Positions 6,330-11,939 of a stretch of DNA of 11,985 nucleotides are shown piece after piece. Each line of letters opens with the position of its first letter. The first letter of the stretch is position 1. The notes under the pieces are model-generated. The model saw only the letters and a program-made list of their open reading frames with translations. It was not told the origin of the DNA and made no database searches. Position numbers and translations under genes: made by a program. The stretch is taken from assembly GCA_937894585.1 (NCBI GenBank), contig CALBGO010000023.1, positions 1 through 11,985 on the forward strand, written 5' to 3'. This stretch comes from an uncultured Eubacterium sp. (GTDB taxonomy: Bacteria > Bacillota > Clostridia > Peptostreptococcales > Anaerovoracaceae).

Positions 6330-7287
6330 GGAGGTTAGCTGTGACAGACGGCAACAAAAAAGCAAATACCAAAAAAAGGATTATTCTGATTGCTTTGCTG
6401 CTTTTCGCAGCGATCTGCATAATTCGTATTGCTTATGACTATATCGCTTTTTCAGGCCGGGAAGTTTCGGAGTGTGATCAATTGATTCCATGGGACGCAC
6501 CCCGCATAGATCCCGATGAGCGCGGATTAATGCTTGAGCCGGTGCAGGAACTGGATTTTGCCGAAAGAGAGCGAATCATGTACGGAAAATACGGATTCAG
6601 ACGGAAAATTGAGCTGAAAGAAAAAACCATCGTAGAGCAGCATATTTCTGCGGATTATTATAATGAAGATTTGTTTTTCGGCATTTACCGGGACGCTCTG
6701 CTGAATGAGGAGATCGAAGAGATTTGTGTGAAGAAAGGCCTTGAAAACAGTTCTGCATCAGAGTTGGGTTTGCCGGAGCCATATCCGGGCTATTCAGAGT
6801 TTGTCGAGGTTATATTGGAGCCGGGCACTTATTATCTGGGCGTTTACAGTACCAATCCGCGGGAAGACTGTACAGCAGTGTACGAAAGCAGCTGGGCGAC
6901 GGTAGATACAGAACTTCCTCTAAGAGAGGGAGAATGGGGACTGTTCTTTTTAGCTGGAAATGATAACTATGTATATTTCAGAATCGAAGAAGAAAAAGCC
7001 GGACTGATTACAATCGAAAAAGATTTTTACTTTGATTATGATGTCTGGCTGTGTGACGCAGAGAAAAAGCCGATTTGCAGGGCAGAGCCGGATAAGGACA
7101 GTGGAAAAAAGAGTTTTCGAAGGGTAAAGATTGAGCTTCCGGAAGCGGGTACATACTATCTGAGAGTATCGACGGAATGCGGAGAAATATCTTCTCAGGC
7201 GAATGAAATTCTCTATAAGAGAAAATAAGAAAATGAAATCTCGTTTTACCGCTTTAAGTATAGGACAATTTGTATAATCGGCAGATG
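6330..7287 (+). repeat. Tandem gene duplication, unit 1
   Basis: This is the first unit of a head-to-tail duplication whose second unit is 7299-8259. It spans the ribosome binding site, a whole gene and 59 bp of 3' flank. Bases 6383-6891 are identical to 7352-7860 (509 bp). The start (three differences in about the first 45 bp) and the last third of the gene differ much more. Confidence 0.95.
6341..7228 (+). CDS. Single-pass membrane protein with PPC-like extracellular repeats, copy 1
   Basis: This 295-residue protein is translated from GTG at 6341, which has an excellent AAGGAGG site. A lysine-rich N-terminus is followed by one transmembrane helix (about 14-35) without a cleavage site or lipobox, so the remaining 260 residues should be anchored outside the cell. 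Two stretches have the form of bacterial pre-peptidase C-terminal (PPC-like) beta domains: FVEVILEPGTYYLGVYST (154-171) and VKIELPEAGTYYLRVSTE (262-279). The region from about 85 to 182 and that from about 195 to 294 may be two such domains. Such domains are usually found appended to secreted proteases, so a membrane-anchored binding or chaperone partner of the protease encoded 30 bp upstream is a reasonable guess, not a demonstrated role. It is probably cotranscribed with the protease. An almost identical paralogue follows directly. Confidence 0.85.
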   Translation: MTDGNKKANTKKRIILIALLLFAAICIIRIAYDYIAFSGREVSECDQLIPWDAPRIDPDERGLMLEPVQELDFAERERIMYGKYGFRRKIELKEKTIVEQHISADYYNEDLFFGIYRDALLNEEIEEICVKKGLENSSASELGLPEPYPGYSEFVEVILEPGTYYLGVYSTNPREDCTAVYESSWATVDTELPLREGEWGLFFLAGNDNYVYFRIEEEKAGLITIEKDFYFDYDVWLCDAEKKPICRAEPDKDSGKKSFRRVKIELPEAGTYYLRVSTECGEISSQANEILYKRK

Positions 7288-7298
7288 ATTTTATGTAG

Positions 7299-8259
7299 GG
7301 AGGTCAGCTGTGACAGACGGCAACAAAAAAGCAAATACTAAAAAAAGAATGATTCTGATTGCTTTGCTGCTTTTCGCAGCGATCTGCATAATTCGTATTG
7401 CTTATGACTATATCGCTTTTTCAGGCCGGGAAGTTTCGGAGTGTGATCAATTGATTCCATGGGACGCACCCCGCATAGATCCCGATGAGCGCGGATTAAT
7501 GCTTGAGCCGGTGCAGGAACTGGATTTTGCCGAAAGAGAGCGAATCATGTACGGAAAATACGGATTCAGACGGAAAATTGAGCTGAAAGAAAAAACCATC
7601 GTAGAGCAGCATATTTCTGCGGATTATTATAATGAAGATTTGTTTTTCGGCATTTACCGGGACGCTCTGCTGAATGAGGAGATCGAAGAGATTTGTGTGA
7701 AGAAAGGCCTTGAAAACAGTTCTGCATCAGAGTTGGGTTTGCCGGAGCCATATCCGGGCTATTCAGAGTTTGTCGAGGTTATATTGGAGCCGGGCACTTA
7801 TTATCTGGGCGTTTACAGTACCAATCCGCGGGAAGACTGTACAGCAGTGTACGAAAGCAGGTGGGCGACGGTAGATACAGAACTTCCCTTAAAAGAAGGT
7901 GAGTGGAGCTATTTTTTCTCCGCAGGAGGGGACAACTATGTATATTTCAGAATTGAAGAAGAAAAAGCCGGACTGATTACAATCGAAAGAGATTTTTATT
8001 CATTTGATTATGATGTATGGCTGTGTGACGCAGAGAAAAAACCGATCTGTAAGGCGGAGCCGGATCCGGACAGCGGAAAAAAGAGCTTTCGAAGGTCAAT
8101 GGTTCGGCTTCCAAAGGCGGGTACATACTACCTGAGAGTATCGACAGACTCTCGAAGATTATCTGCCTGGGCGAATGAAATTCTCTATAAGAGAAAATAA
8201 GAAAATGAAATCTCGTTTTACCGCTTTAAGTATAGGGCAATTTGTATGATTGGCAGATG
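7299..8259 (+). repeat. Tandem gene duplication, unit 2
   Basis: This is the second unit of the duplication starting at 6330. The 3' flanks of the two units (7229-7287 and 8201-8259) are nearly identical, ending at GCAGATG. This marks the original duplication junctions outside the coding sequence. The flank of unit 1 contains a perfect TATAAT (7272-7277) that could feed the second gene, while the flank of unit 2 has TATGAT. Confidence 0.95.
7310..8200 (+). CDS. Single-pass membrane protein with PPC-like extracellular repeats, copy 2
   Basis: This 296-residue paralogue of the gene at 6341 also starts at GTG behind GGAGG. Residues 15-183 are identical to copy 1. Beyond that the sequences differ at many positions (EGEWSYFFSAGGDNY against EGEWGLFFLAGNDNY, and one extra Ser at FYSFDYD), with the strongest change near the end (SRRLSAWANEI against CGEISSQANEI). 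The membrane helix and both GTYYL motifs are retained, so both copies appear functional. The reading frame is intact despite a 3-bp insertion. The pattern suggests that the N-terminal part is kept identical by gene conversion or is a very recent duplication, while the last third is free to vary. The varying third could be the surface that touches a ligand or partner. It lies 81 bp after copy 1 and is probably in the same operon. Confidence 0.85.
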   Translation: MTDGNKKANTKKRMILIALLLFAAICIIRIAYDYIAFSGREVSECDQLIPWDAPRIDPDERGLMLEPVQELDFAERERIMYGKYGFRRKIELKEKTIVEQHISADYYNEDLFFGIYRDALLNEEIEEICVKKGLENSSASELGLPEPYPGYSEFVEVILEPGTYYLGVYSTNPREDCTAVYESRWATVDTELPLKEGEWSYFFSAGGDNYVYFRIEEEKAGLITIERDFYSFDYDVWLCDAEKKPICKAEPDPDSGKKSFRRSMVRLPKAGTYYLRVSTDSRRLSAWANEILYKRK

Positions 8260-8268
8260 CTCATCTTC

Positions 8269-8366
8269 GGGAAGGGAATCGAAACAGATTTTCGGTTTCC
8301 CTTCCCGATACCCTTTATAGAGCAAAAAAGGAAACCGCAGGAGCGTTTTTTCAAAATCTGTTTTTT
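8269..8366 (+). terminator. Composite hairpin with alternative pairings and T-run, probable operon terminator
   Basis: Two mutually exclusive structures are visible. The first pairs GGGAAGGGAA (8269-8278) with TTCCCTTCCC (8297-8306), extended by CGAAA/TTTCG. The second pairs AAACAGATTTT (8282-8292) with AAAATCTGTTT (8353-8363) and CGGTTTCC (8293-8300) with GGAAACCG (8330-8337), ending in a run of T (8361-8366). The second has the shape of an intrinsic terminator for the protease/membrane-protein operon ending at 8200. Because the first hairpin uses part of the same arms, it could delay or prevent the second. The rest of 8201-8482 holds only the duplicated flank (to 8259) and AT-rich DNA. Confidence 0.5.
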
Positions 8367-8482
8367 AGAAGCTGTTTTAAGTTTGGCAGCCGGATATGCG
8401 GAATGTAAGCGGAAATGCAGATAAAAATGCAAAATAATGGAAGAGTCTTTACTTTTTCAAAGAAGAACGACTGTACATCGGA

Positions 8483-8511
8483 TTGACTTTCCTGTTTTGC
8501 AGTGCTATATT
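8483..8511 (+). promoter_or_regulatory. Sigma-A promoter of the DUF2812 gene
   Basis: TTGACT (8483-8488) and TATATT (8506-8511) are separated by exactly 17 bp. This gives a transcript starting near 8518 and a leader of about 80 nt before the start codon at 8599. Confidence 0.7.
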
Positions 8512-8598
8512 GAATTCAGAGAACAGAAATTGTGTTTTCAGCGCGATTTTCAGTGATATATACATTACATATTGCATTTTGGGGAGGACAAGCATCAT

Positions 8599-9477
8599 AT
8601 GTCAAAGACAGTCAGAAGGCTATGGCCGTTTTCCTGGGCTGACGGGGAAGCTGCGGCGGAATACCTTGCGAAACAGGCGGAGAAGGGATTGATTCTCAAA
8701 GGGCTCATCAATCATTTGGGAAAAACCAATTTAGGAATTATTGCGGTTTATGAAAAAACGCAGCCGCAGAAACGAACTTACTGGGTAGATATTTTTACGG
8801 TAAAAACGGAAGAGGATATATATGCCTATCAGCAGGAGGTTTCCGATAAGGGATGGTCTTTTGTTGCGGGAGTTCCGGGTATGGGAATTTATGTTTCTGA
8901 AGAGGGAGAGAGCCCGGAGCCTTTGGAATCGGACTGGAGAGAGCAGTACCGCTGTATTCGCAGAAGTCTGCGGTCTTCAGATATTCCATTCGGACTTGGA
9001 ACGGTCCTTTTGCTTCTTGTCTTTCTGAAAGTAGAAGCAGATTCCGGTGTTGGCGCTTTTCTTAAGGGGCTTCTTTCTGTGGAAATGATACCGTTCTGGT
9101 TTCTGGCTTTGTTTGGGATTTCGTGTCTGGTAAGAAGTATCGGCTTTTACATACGAAGTGAAAGGGCGATGAAGGAAAATCGTCCGATCGAGCCTCCTTC
9201 TATGGAGAGTGCTTTTCTGTGGGGCAGTATTCATCAATGGCTCTGTATCCTGCCGGTTCTGATGCTGTTTGCAGCGGTGATATACTTTGCTGTCGGAAGG
9301 AAAGGTTTCGGCGGAGAGACACTGACGATACTTTCGGTACTTTGTTTTATCTGCATTGTAGCGGTTTCAATGATGATGCGTAAAAAGGGAAAAGGTGCCT
9401 GCCCGGTACTTGAAAAAGTGCAGGCGGTGCTGCTGGTTGTTCTTTTGATACTGCTTGCTGTGAACTGTATAAAATAA
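8599..9477 (+). CDS. DUF2812 domain membrane protein
   Basis: The ATG at 8599 gives 292 residues. GGGGAGG lies about 11 bases upstream, while an earlier in-frame ATG (8572) precedes that site and is rejected. The N-terminal 110 residues fit the DUF2812 pattern: an aromatic-rich start (RRLWPFSW), AEYLAKQAEKGLIL, a strand with YWVDIF, and VSDKGWSFVAG followed by a second beta segment. Five hydrophobic helices follow at about 129-144, 163-185, 213-233, 240-260 and 271-290. DUF2812 proteins of Firmicutes are often encoded beside a PadR-type regulator and are thought of as membrane sensors or partners of transport systems. No PadR gene is present here and the gene stands alone with its own promoter. 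The biochemical function of the family is not established. Confidence 0.8.
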   Translation: MSKTVRRLWPFSWADGEAAAEYLAKQAEKGLILKGLINHLGKTNLGIIAVYEKTQPQKRTYWVDIFTVKTEEDIYAYQQEVSDKGWSFVAGVPGMGIYVSEEGESPEPLESDWREQYRCIRRSLRSSDIPFGLGTVLLLLVFLKVEADSGVGAFLKGLLSVEMIPFWFLALFGISCLVRSIGFYIRSERAMKENRPIEPPSMESAFLWGSIHQWLCILPVLMLFAAVIYFAVGRKGFGGETLTILSVLCFICIVAVSMMMRKKGKGACPVLEKVQAVLLVVLLILLAVNCIK

Positions 9478-9535
9478 AAATATGAAGGATATACAGCATT
9501 AAAGTACACAGCGACAGCGGTTCAATCCATTGCGA

Positions 9536-9562
9536 TACCGTATAATACAGTATGATACGGTA
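9536..9562 (+). promoter_or_regulatory. Candidate promoter with overlapping inverted repeat, upstream of the M20 peptidase
   Basis: TATAAT (9541-9546) is a perfect -10, but only a poor -35 (GGTTCA, about 9519) is seen. The left arm TACCGTAT (9536-9543) of an 8-bp inverted repeat, whose right arm is ATACGGTA (9555-9562), overlaps the -10. A dimeric repressor bound here would block RNA polymerase. ACGGT is repeated again just after (9557-9566 region). The start codon is about 90 bp downstream. Confidence 0.45.
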
Positions 9563-9590
9563 CGGTATATAACAAAGTACATAGCACCAT

Positions 9591-9626
9591 ACACAATATA
9601 ATACACAACATAATATACAACATAAT
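9591..9626 (+). repeat. Three tandem 12-bp AT-rich repeats
   Basis: ACACAATATAAT (9591-9602), ACACAACATAAT (9603-9614) and ATACAACATAAT (9615-9626) are three near-identical 12-mers. They lie directly before the ribosome binding site of the gene at 9652, in its untranslated leader. They are too short and uniform for CRISPR. They could be protein-binding iterons or simple slippage products. Confidence 0.6.
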
Positions 9627-9651
9627 ATACGATTCAAAAGGGGAGCAATAT

Positions 9652-10782
9652 ATGAAGAAGGGGATTTTTCATCAGGAAGCCTATCTTTCTGATTTAGAGG
9701 AAATTGTAAACATCGACAGCGGCAGTTCTGACATTGCAGGCTGCGGTCGTGTGATTCGGTGGTTTGCGCAGAAATATGGTCAGGCAGGTTTTGATGTGTC
9801 TGTAAACAGCGATCCGGGAAAGCATCCGGTCCTGGAGGCGAGGCATTTCGTACGCAGAGACGATACGGTCGATGTTCTTTTTATAGGCCATCTGGACACA
9901 GTGTTTCCAAAGGGAACCTGTGAAAAACGCCCTTTTTCCATCGAGGACGGATATGCAAAAGGTCCCGGTGCGGCGGATATGAAAAGCGGCGCGCTCCTTG
10001 CCTTTTATATCGCAGATGCTCTTGTGAAAGAAGGTCTGGATATCAATATCTGCGCGGTTTTGAACACTGATGAAGAAATCGGATCGGTCGATTCGGTTTC
10101 CCGGCTTCGTCAGCTGGCGGCGCGTTCTGCATACTGCTTTAATTTTGAAGGAGCAAGACCCGGAGGCGGTTTTGTAAAAGAGAGAAAAGGTGTGTATGAT
10201 TACCGCGTGTCCTTTCAGGGAATACCTGCTCATGCGGGGATTGAGCCGGAAAAAGGAGCCAGCGCCATTGTGGAAATGGCAAGATGGATTGAAGCCGTTA
10301 CTTATCTCAATGCACCGGAAAAAGGAACAACCTTGAATACGGGGCTTGCAAAGGGCGGAACCGCCTCCAATGTAGTAGCGGAACATGCTGAAATAACTGT
10401 AGAACTTCGTTACCTTTCAGAGTGCGAAAAGGCAAGAATTGAGAGGAGTTTCGGTGATATGGCAGCCTATCCGAAAATCCCGGGAGTGAAGACGCAGTGG
10501 GAAATTATAAGCGGTTTTCCGCCGATGAGTCCAAAAGAAAGTACAGAATCTCTGATGAGAGTGATCGAGGATACGGCACTGAAACTGGGACAGCGGAAAC
10601 CGGAATTTCTGTTTACCGGCGGCGGTTCCGATTCCAACCATTTGAGCGATTTCAAAGCTGCTGTTATGGACGGATGCGGACCTGAGAGCGGTCTTTATCA
10701 CAGTGACGATGAGTATATGGTAATCGATTCGCTGCGGCCCAGATTTGAACTCATCTGTCAGGTGATTCGAAATCTGTTTTGA
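9652..10782 (+). CDS. M20 family metallopeptidase, glutamate carboxypeptidase-like
   Basis: This 376-residue protein has the full set of M20 dizinc peptidase residues. His80 and Asp82 lie in GHLDTVFP, the bridging Asp109 in GPGAADMKSG, and the catalytic base Glu141 with Glu142 in NTDEEIGS. Glu166 is in FEGARPGG and the last zinc ligand His350 is in GLYHSDDE. The dimerisation (lid) domain sits between, at about 180-290, and contains the typical IPAHAG (191-196). The order and spacing resemble carboxypeptidase G2, which removes C-terminal glutamate from peptides and folates, but no signal peptide is present, so this enzyme is cytoplasmic. Related M20 members act on other N-acyl amino acids or dipeptides, so the substrate is uncertain. 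The ATG at 9652 has AAGGGGAG upstream. It is probably a single-gene unit controlled by the repeat-rich region at 9536-9626. The ORF is intact. Confidence 0.92.
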   Translation: MKKGIFHQEAYLSDLEEIVNIDSGSSDIAGCGRVIRWFAQKYGQAGFDVSVNSDPGKHPVLEARHFVRRDDTVDVLFIGHLDTVFPKGTCEKRPFSIEDGYAKGPGAADMKSGALLAFYIADALVKEGLDINICAVLNTDEEIGSVDSVSRLRQLAARSAYCFNFEGARPGGGFVKERKGVYDYRVSFQGIPAHAGIEPEKGASAIVEMARWIEAVTYLNAPEKGTTLNTGLAKGGTASNVVAEHAEITVELRYLSECEKARIERSFGDMAAYPKIPGVKTQWEIISGFPPMSPKESTESLMRVIEDTALKLGQRKPEFLFTGGGSDSNHLSDFKAAVMDGCGPESGLYHSDDEYMVIDSLRPRFELICQVIRNLF

Positions 10783-10838
10783 AAATGGGATTCGAGTGGA
10801 TTTCCGGATTGACGCCTGAAGAACGGCGCGTTACATTT

Positions 10839-10870
10839 TCGGCTTTAAGACCCGGCGGCTGAAAAGCCGA
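10839..10870 (+). terminator. Hairpin after the M20 peptidase gene, weak terminator candidate
   Basis: TCGGCTTT (10839-10846) pairs with AAAGCCGA (10863-10870) across a 16-nt loop, 57 bp after the stop codon. A second small stem, GCGC AAAAG GCGC followed by TTTT (about 10872-10888), comes directly after and may complete the termination signal. Further on, ATATCC/GGGATAT (about 10910-10936) forms another short inverted repeat. Nothing else is recognisable in 10783-11000. Confidence 0.35.
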
Positions 10871-11003
10871 TGCGCAAAAGGCGCTTTTACGAAGAACGGC
10901 AGCCGGTGAAATATCCTGTATACATATGCGGGATATATTGACGGCGATAAATAGTTGTGATAGTCTGATATAGAAGAATCAGCAGACTTTGCTTTACAAA
11001 AAC

Positions 11004-11029
11004 AGCTGTAGTTTTTACTGCAGCTTTTT
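11004..11029 (+). terminator. Rho-independent terminator
   Basis: AGCTGTAG (11004-11011), loop TTTTTA, CTGCAGCT (11018-11025) forms an 8-bp stem with one G-T pair, followed by TTTTTC and preceded by an A-run. It should stop transcripts before the small gene at 11064. The A-run means it could work in both directions. The structured stretch ahead of it (AGTCTG at 10962 pairing with CAGACT at 10983) raises the possibility of a short RNA, but no convincing promoter was found. Confidence 0.6.
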
Positions 11030-11063
11030 CAATACAAATTATAACAGAAAGGGAGGATATTTT

Positions 11064-11144
11064 ATGCCGGAATACAATCGGAACAGGTATAATATTCCTC
11101 TGGCAGCCGATGAAGGCAGCGCGGAAAGTGAGGGATTTAATTAG
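11064..11144 (+). CDS. Possible 26-residue small protein
   Basis: A short frame begins with ATG at 11064, seven bases after a strong ribosome binding site (AAAGGGAGG), and ends at TAG (11142-11144). The peptide MPEYNRNRYNIPLAADEGSA and its acidic tail (ending ESEGFN) are polar, with no signal peptide, no membrane segment and no cysteine. It follows directly after a terminator, so it would need a promoter in 11026-11050, where only an AT-rich TTATAA-like stretch is seen. The good ribosome binding site is the main reason to list it. A maturase or transporter gene that would make it a modified peptide precursor is not present in the window. Confidence 0.4.
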   Translation: MPEYNRNRYNIPLAADEGSAESEGFN

Positions 11145-11236
11145 CGGGCGGAAGATAACAGATTTCGGAATCAAAAACAGACGAATATCATATATTGTTA
11201 TTGTATGCTCTGAAAAGAGAAGGAAAGGAGAAAAAT

Positions 11237-11389
11237 ATGAAAGTACTGAACAACATTATCAGACACATTGAAAATAACTATGAGGAAAAGAGAGAATATA
11301 TTCTTGACAGCTATACAAAATCTGAGGTCGAATGCGTTCCTGCATGGCAGCATTATGTAAACGATGTTAAAAGAAATGGTCGTTTTTAA
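11237..11389 (+). CDS. Small hypothetical protein, 50 residues
   Basis: A 50-residue protein starts at ATG 11237, which is preceded by AGGAAAGGAG at ideal spacing. An upstream in-frame ATG at 11195 lacks such a site. The sequence begins MKVLNNIIRHIENNYEEKRE, is charged and probably helical, and ends with VPAWQHYVNDVKRNGRF. It has one cysteine, no signal peptide and no membrane helix. It lies 92 bp after the 26-residue frame and may share a transcript with it. I do not recognise the family. No clear terminator follows, only a short T-run (11391-11397). Confidence 0.6.
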   Translation: MKVLNNIIRHIENNYEEKREYILDSYTKSEVECVPAWQHYVNDVKRNGRF

Positions 11390-11443
11390 GTTTTTTTAGC
11401 TGTAAAAAGTCCCGCCTGTCTGTGCATATTTTTCATTTCGAGC

Positions 11444-11482
11444 GGAGCTGAAAATGATTTTGCACAGGAGCTGAAAATGATT
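11444..11482 (+). repeat. Two 16-bp direct repeats overlapping the riboswitch promoter
   Basis: GGAGCTGAAAATGATT occurs at 11444-11459 and again, perfectly, at 11467-11482, a period of 23 bp. The second copy runs into the -35 hexamer (11481-11486). Direct repeats in this position often bind an activator or repressor, so the riboswitch transcript may have a second layer of control. Confidence 0.7.
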
Positions 11483-11509
11483 GACTTCTGCTTGCGGAGA
11501 TTTTATAAT
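11481..11509 (+). promoter_or_regulatory. Sigma-A promoter of the cobalamin riboswitch
   Basis: TTGACT (11481-11486), exactly 17 bp, then a perfect TATAAT (11504-11509). Transcription should begin near 11516, at the 5' edge of the aptamer. Confidence 0.85.
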
Positions 11510-11518
11510 ATAAGTGTA

Positions 11519-11700
11519 GGTAACTACAAATCTTATGTTCCCGCTGACTTTTCGGGATGCGGGCTAAGAGGGAAACAGGTTTGATTCCTGTGCGGTCCCG
11601 CCACTGTAATGGAGGAGCTTCTTCAGATTACGCCACTGATTTTTTGGGAAGGTAGAAGACGCGATGATTCCTGAGCCAGGAGACCTGCATAAGATTACCT
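11519..11700 (+). ncRNA. Cobalamin (B12) riboswitch aptamer
   Basis: This is a cobalamin-sensing RNA leader. The closing stem pairs AATCTTATG (about 11529-11537) with CATAAGATT (11688-11696), with GGTA/TACC outside it. Conserved elements in order are GGGAAACAGGTTTGATTCCTG (about 11570-11590), the core GCCACTG (11600-11606), a second CGCCACTG (about 11631-11638), TGGGAAGG (11645-11652), and the B12 box AGCCAGGAGACCTGC (11674-11688). Binding of adenosyl- or methylcobalamin normally shuts off genes for B12 uptake, B12 synthesis or B12-independent enzymes. Here no coding region follows within the window. Four hairpins lie between the aptamer and the intron at 11940. Confidence 0.95.
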
Positions 11701-11747
11701 TTTTGTTTCGGCGGTGAACTGAAATAAAAGAAAAGTACAGCAAATAC

Positions 11748-11776
11748 GGGCTGTGGGGAATCCATAGTCCTTTTTT
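11748..11776 (+). terminator. Terminator in the riboswitch expression platform
   Basis: GGGCTGTGG (11748-11756) pairs with CCATAGTCC (11762-11770), nine pairs including two G-T, followed by six T residues (11771-11776). It begins 48 nt after the aptamer, the usual place for a ligand-controlled intrinsic terminator. Confidence 0.8.
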
Positions 11777-11784
11777 GTTATGTG

Positions 11785-11811
11785 GGAAATATTGATTTTT
11801 TCAATATTTCC
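11785..11811 (+). other. Perfect 11-bp hairpin after the riboswitch terminator
   Basis: GGAAATATTGA (11785-11795), a T5 loop, TCAATATTTCC (11801-11811). No T-run follows, so it is not a standard terminator. A weaker inverted repeat, AAAGAAG (11820-11826) with CTTCTTT (11857-11863), comes next. No reading frame with a ribosome binding site is seen in 11780-11900 on either strand. Confidence 0.6.
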
Positions 11812-11904
11812 GAAATGCTAAAGAAGTCAATCTTCCGATAGAATTAACAAAACCGGCTTCTTTGCAACACAGGAAATGGAGACCCGGCTTTTCATTCTTT
11901 TTAA

Positions 11905-11936
11905 GAGGCAGGTCTCGTCAGCCTGCCTCGTTTTTT
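11905..11936 (+). terminator. Strong Rho-independent terminator, group IIC intron target
   Basis: GAGGCAGG (11905-11912) pairs perfectly with CCTGCCTC (11922-11929), followed by G and six T residues. The intron starts three bases later, as expected because group IIC introns insert just after terminator stem-loops. An upstream GAGACC (11879-11884) is complementary to GGTCTC (11911-11916), which overlaps the stem and loop, so an anti-terminator pairing is possible. Confidence 0.85.
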
Positions 11937-11939
11937 ATG

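Noticed and set aside
8242..8424. A 60-codon plus-strand frame in the gap after the duplicated genes
   Set aside because: It overlaps the composite hairpin, which dictates much of its sequence, and has no ribosome binding site.
9591..9626. CRISPR-like array
   Set aside because: The 12-bp units are contiguous with no spacers and there are only three.
9694..10386. A 230-codon open frame on the minus strand
   Set aside because: It is fully antisense to the M20 peptidase gene, whose catalytic motifs are all intact. It has no ribosome binding site and no recognisable domain.
10785..10862. A 25-codon frame directly after the M20 peptidase stop codon
   Set aside because: There is no ribosome binding site, and its 3' part lies in a hairpin. 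It may be a relic, but nothing supports translation.
10938..11029. A small RNA gene with a TTGACG -35 and the terminator at 11004-11029
   Set aside because: The -10 at 17-bp spacing would be TAGTCT, which is poor. Without expression data the terminator alone does not define an RNA gene.
10887..11174. A 95-codon minus-strand frame
   Set aside because: It runs through a terminator and opposite a well-supported ribosome binding site. It has no start signal and no domain.
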